Part shown: positions 32,581 through 32,761 of the stretch, piece by piece
Position numbering within the stretch: position 1 is the stretch's first letter
How the letters are laid out: each line of letters begins with the position of its first letter
NCBI GenBank assembly: GCA_000434395.1
Contig: FR878738.1
Span: 1-32,761 of the forward strand
Reading direction: 5' to 3'
From: Clostridium sp. CAG:568
GTDB lineage: Bacteria; Bacillota_I; Bacilli_A; RFN20; CAG-288
Length of the DNA: 32,761 bases
The notes under the pieces: generated by a model
Seen by the model: the letters and a program-made list of their open reading frames with translations, nothing else
The model's database searches: none
What the model was told of the DNA's origin: nothing
Made by a program: the position numbers and the translations under genes

Positions 32581-32645
32581 CTTCTTAGTTCAGCCTTTCA
32601 TATTTGTTGTTATCATACAATCAATTCTTAGTACTTCTTTATATT

Positions 32646-32678
32646 TATCTTAAGGTTTCTTATAAAAACCTTAAGATA
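32646..32678. repeat. 13-bp perfect inverted repeat
   Basis: TATCTTAAGGTTT and its complement, separated by CTTATAA. There is no T run on either strand beyond the stem. It may be the terminator of a neighbouring gene outside the window, or part of the promoter region of the DUF3899-like gene. Confidence 0.6.
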
Positions 32679-32761
32679 ATATAAACAAGATGGTCTTTCT
32701 ATCTAAATAGATTGTTTTAAAATAAGATAAATTGTATATTATTAAAAACTCTCTAGTGCAC

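Noticed and set aside
1..32761. Mycoplasma-type code (UGA = Trp)
   Set aside because: UGA ends several complete genes (rsgA, rpe, the GH32-like gene, ABC-F), and conserved tryptophans are UGG.
1..32761. CRISPR array
   Set aside because: No regularly spaced repeats of the proper length were seen; the only tandem repeats are the 12-base coding units and the 9-base operator units.

Overview
This window comes from a low-GC, AT-rich bacterium of the Firmicutes/Tenericutes kind. Promoters are TTGNNN-17-TANNNT, Shine-Dalgarno (SD) sites are strong, UGA is used as a stop and tryptophan is UGG, so this is the standard bacterial code and not the Mycoplasma code. The gene neighbourhoods (rlmN-prpC-prkC-rsgA-rpe, infC-rpmI-rplT, ppaX-like-mutS2-uvrC) are Firmicutes-type. 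The Ser/Thr kinase has lost its membrane anchor and PASTA domains, as in wall-less relatives, which hints at a Mollicutes-like lineage. This placement is inference.

Layout. 1-6930: a partial XRE-type regulator, then a tight operon with a degenerate RsmB homologue, RlmN, PP2C phosphatase, a kinase-only PrkC, RsgA, Rpe and a six-helix membrane protein. 6931-7472: no recognisable gene, bounded by two terminators. 7473-11223: L28, a GH32-like protein lacking its catalytic residues, an intact RsmF-type rRNA methyltransferase and a strongly expressed orphan protein of 175 aa. 11287-15500: a membrane-anchored protein, pyrimidine-nucleoside phosphorylase and an ABC-F ATPase. 15506-17822: a TnpB cluster read leftward, made of a TnpB homologue without RuvC domain, a complete TnpB, and a TnpB 3' relic with structured RNA and a perfect palindrome. 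17823-18754: tRNA-Asn with an inverted partial copy beside it, otherwise empty. 18755-21127: GntR/YtrA-type regulator plus ABC exporter operon. 21219-22692: infC-rpmI-rplT with an attenuator leader. 22708-27878: HAD phosphatase-mutS2-uvrC and a regulator fragment. 28012-32580: RNase HIII, Pgi, IspD-like, a LemA-like protein, tRNA-Leu and a DUF3899-like membrane protein.

Theme. Most genes are housekeeping: translation, rRNA modification, DNA repair and sugar phosphate metabolism. What stands out is a set of conserved folds that have lost the residues or domains needed for their classical chemistry: RsmB without SAM motif and release cysteine, GH32 without nucleophile and acid/base, a TnpB-like protein without RuvC, and MutS2 with an altered Smr motif. 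The best candidates for something undescribed are the RuvC-less TnpB homologue beside a complete TnpB, the GH32 pseudoenzyme, the strongly expressed orphan at 10696, and the tRNA-Asn with C33 and its inverted copy.
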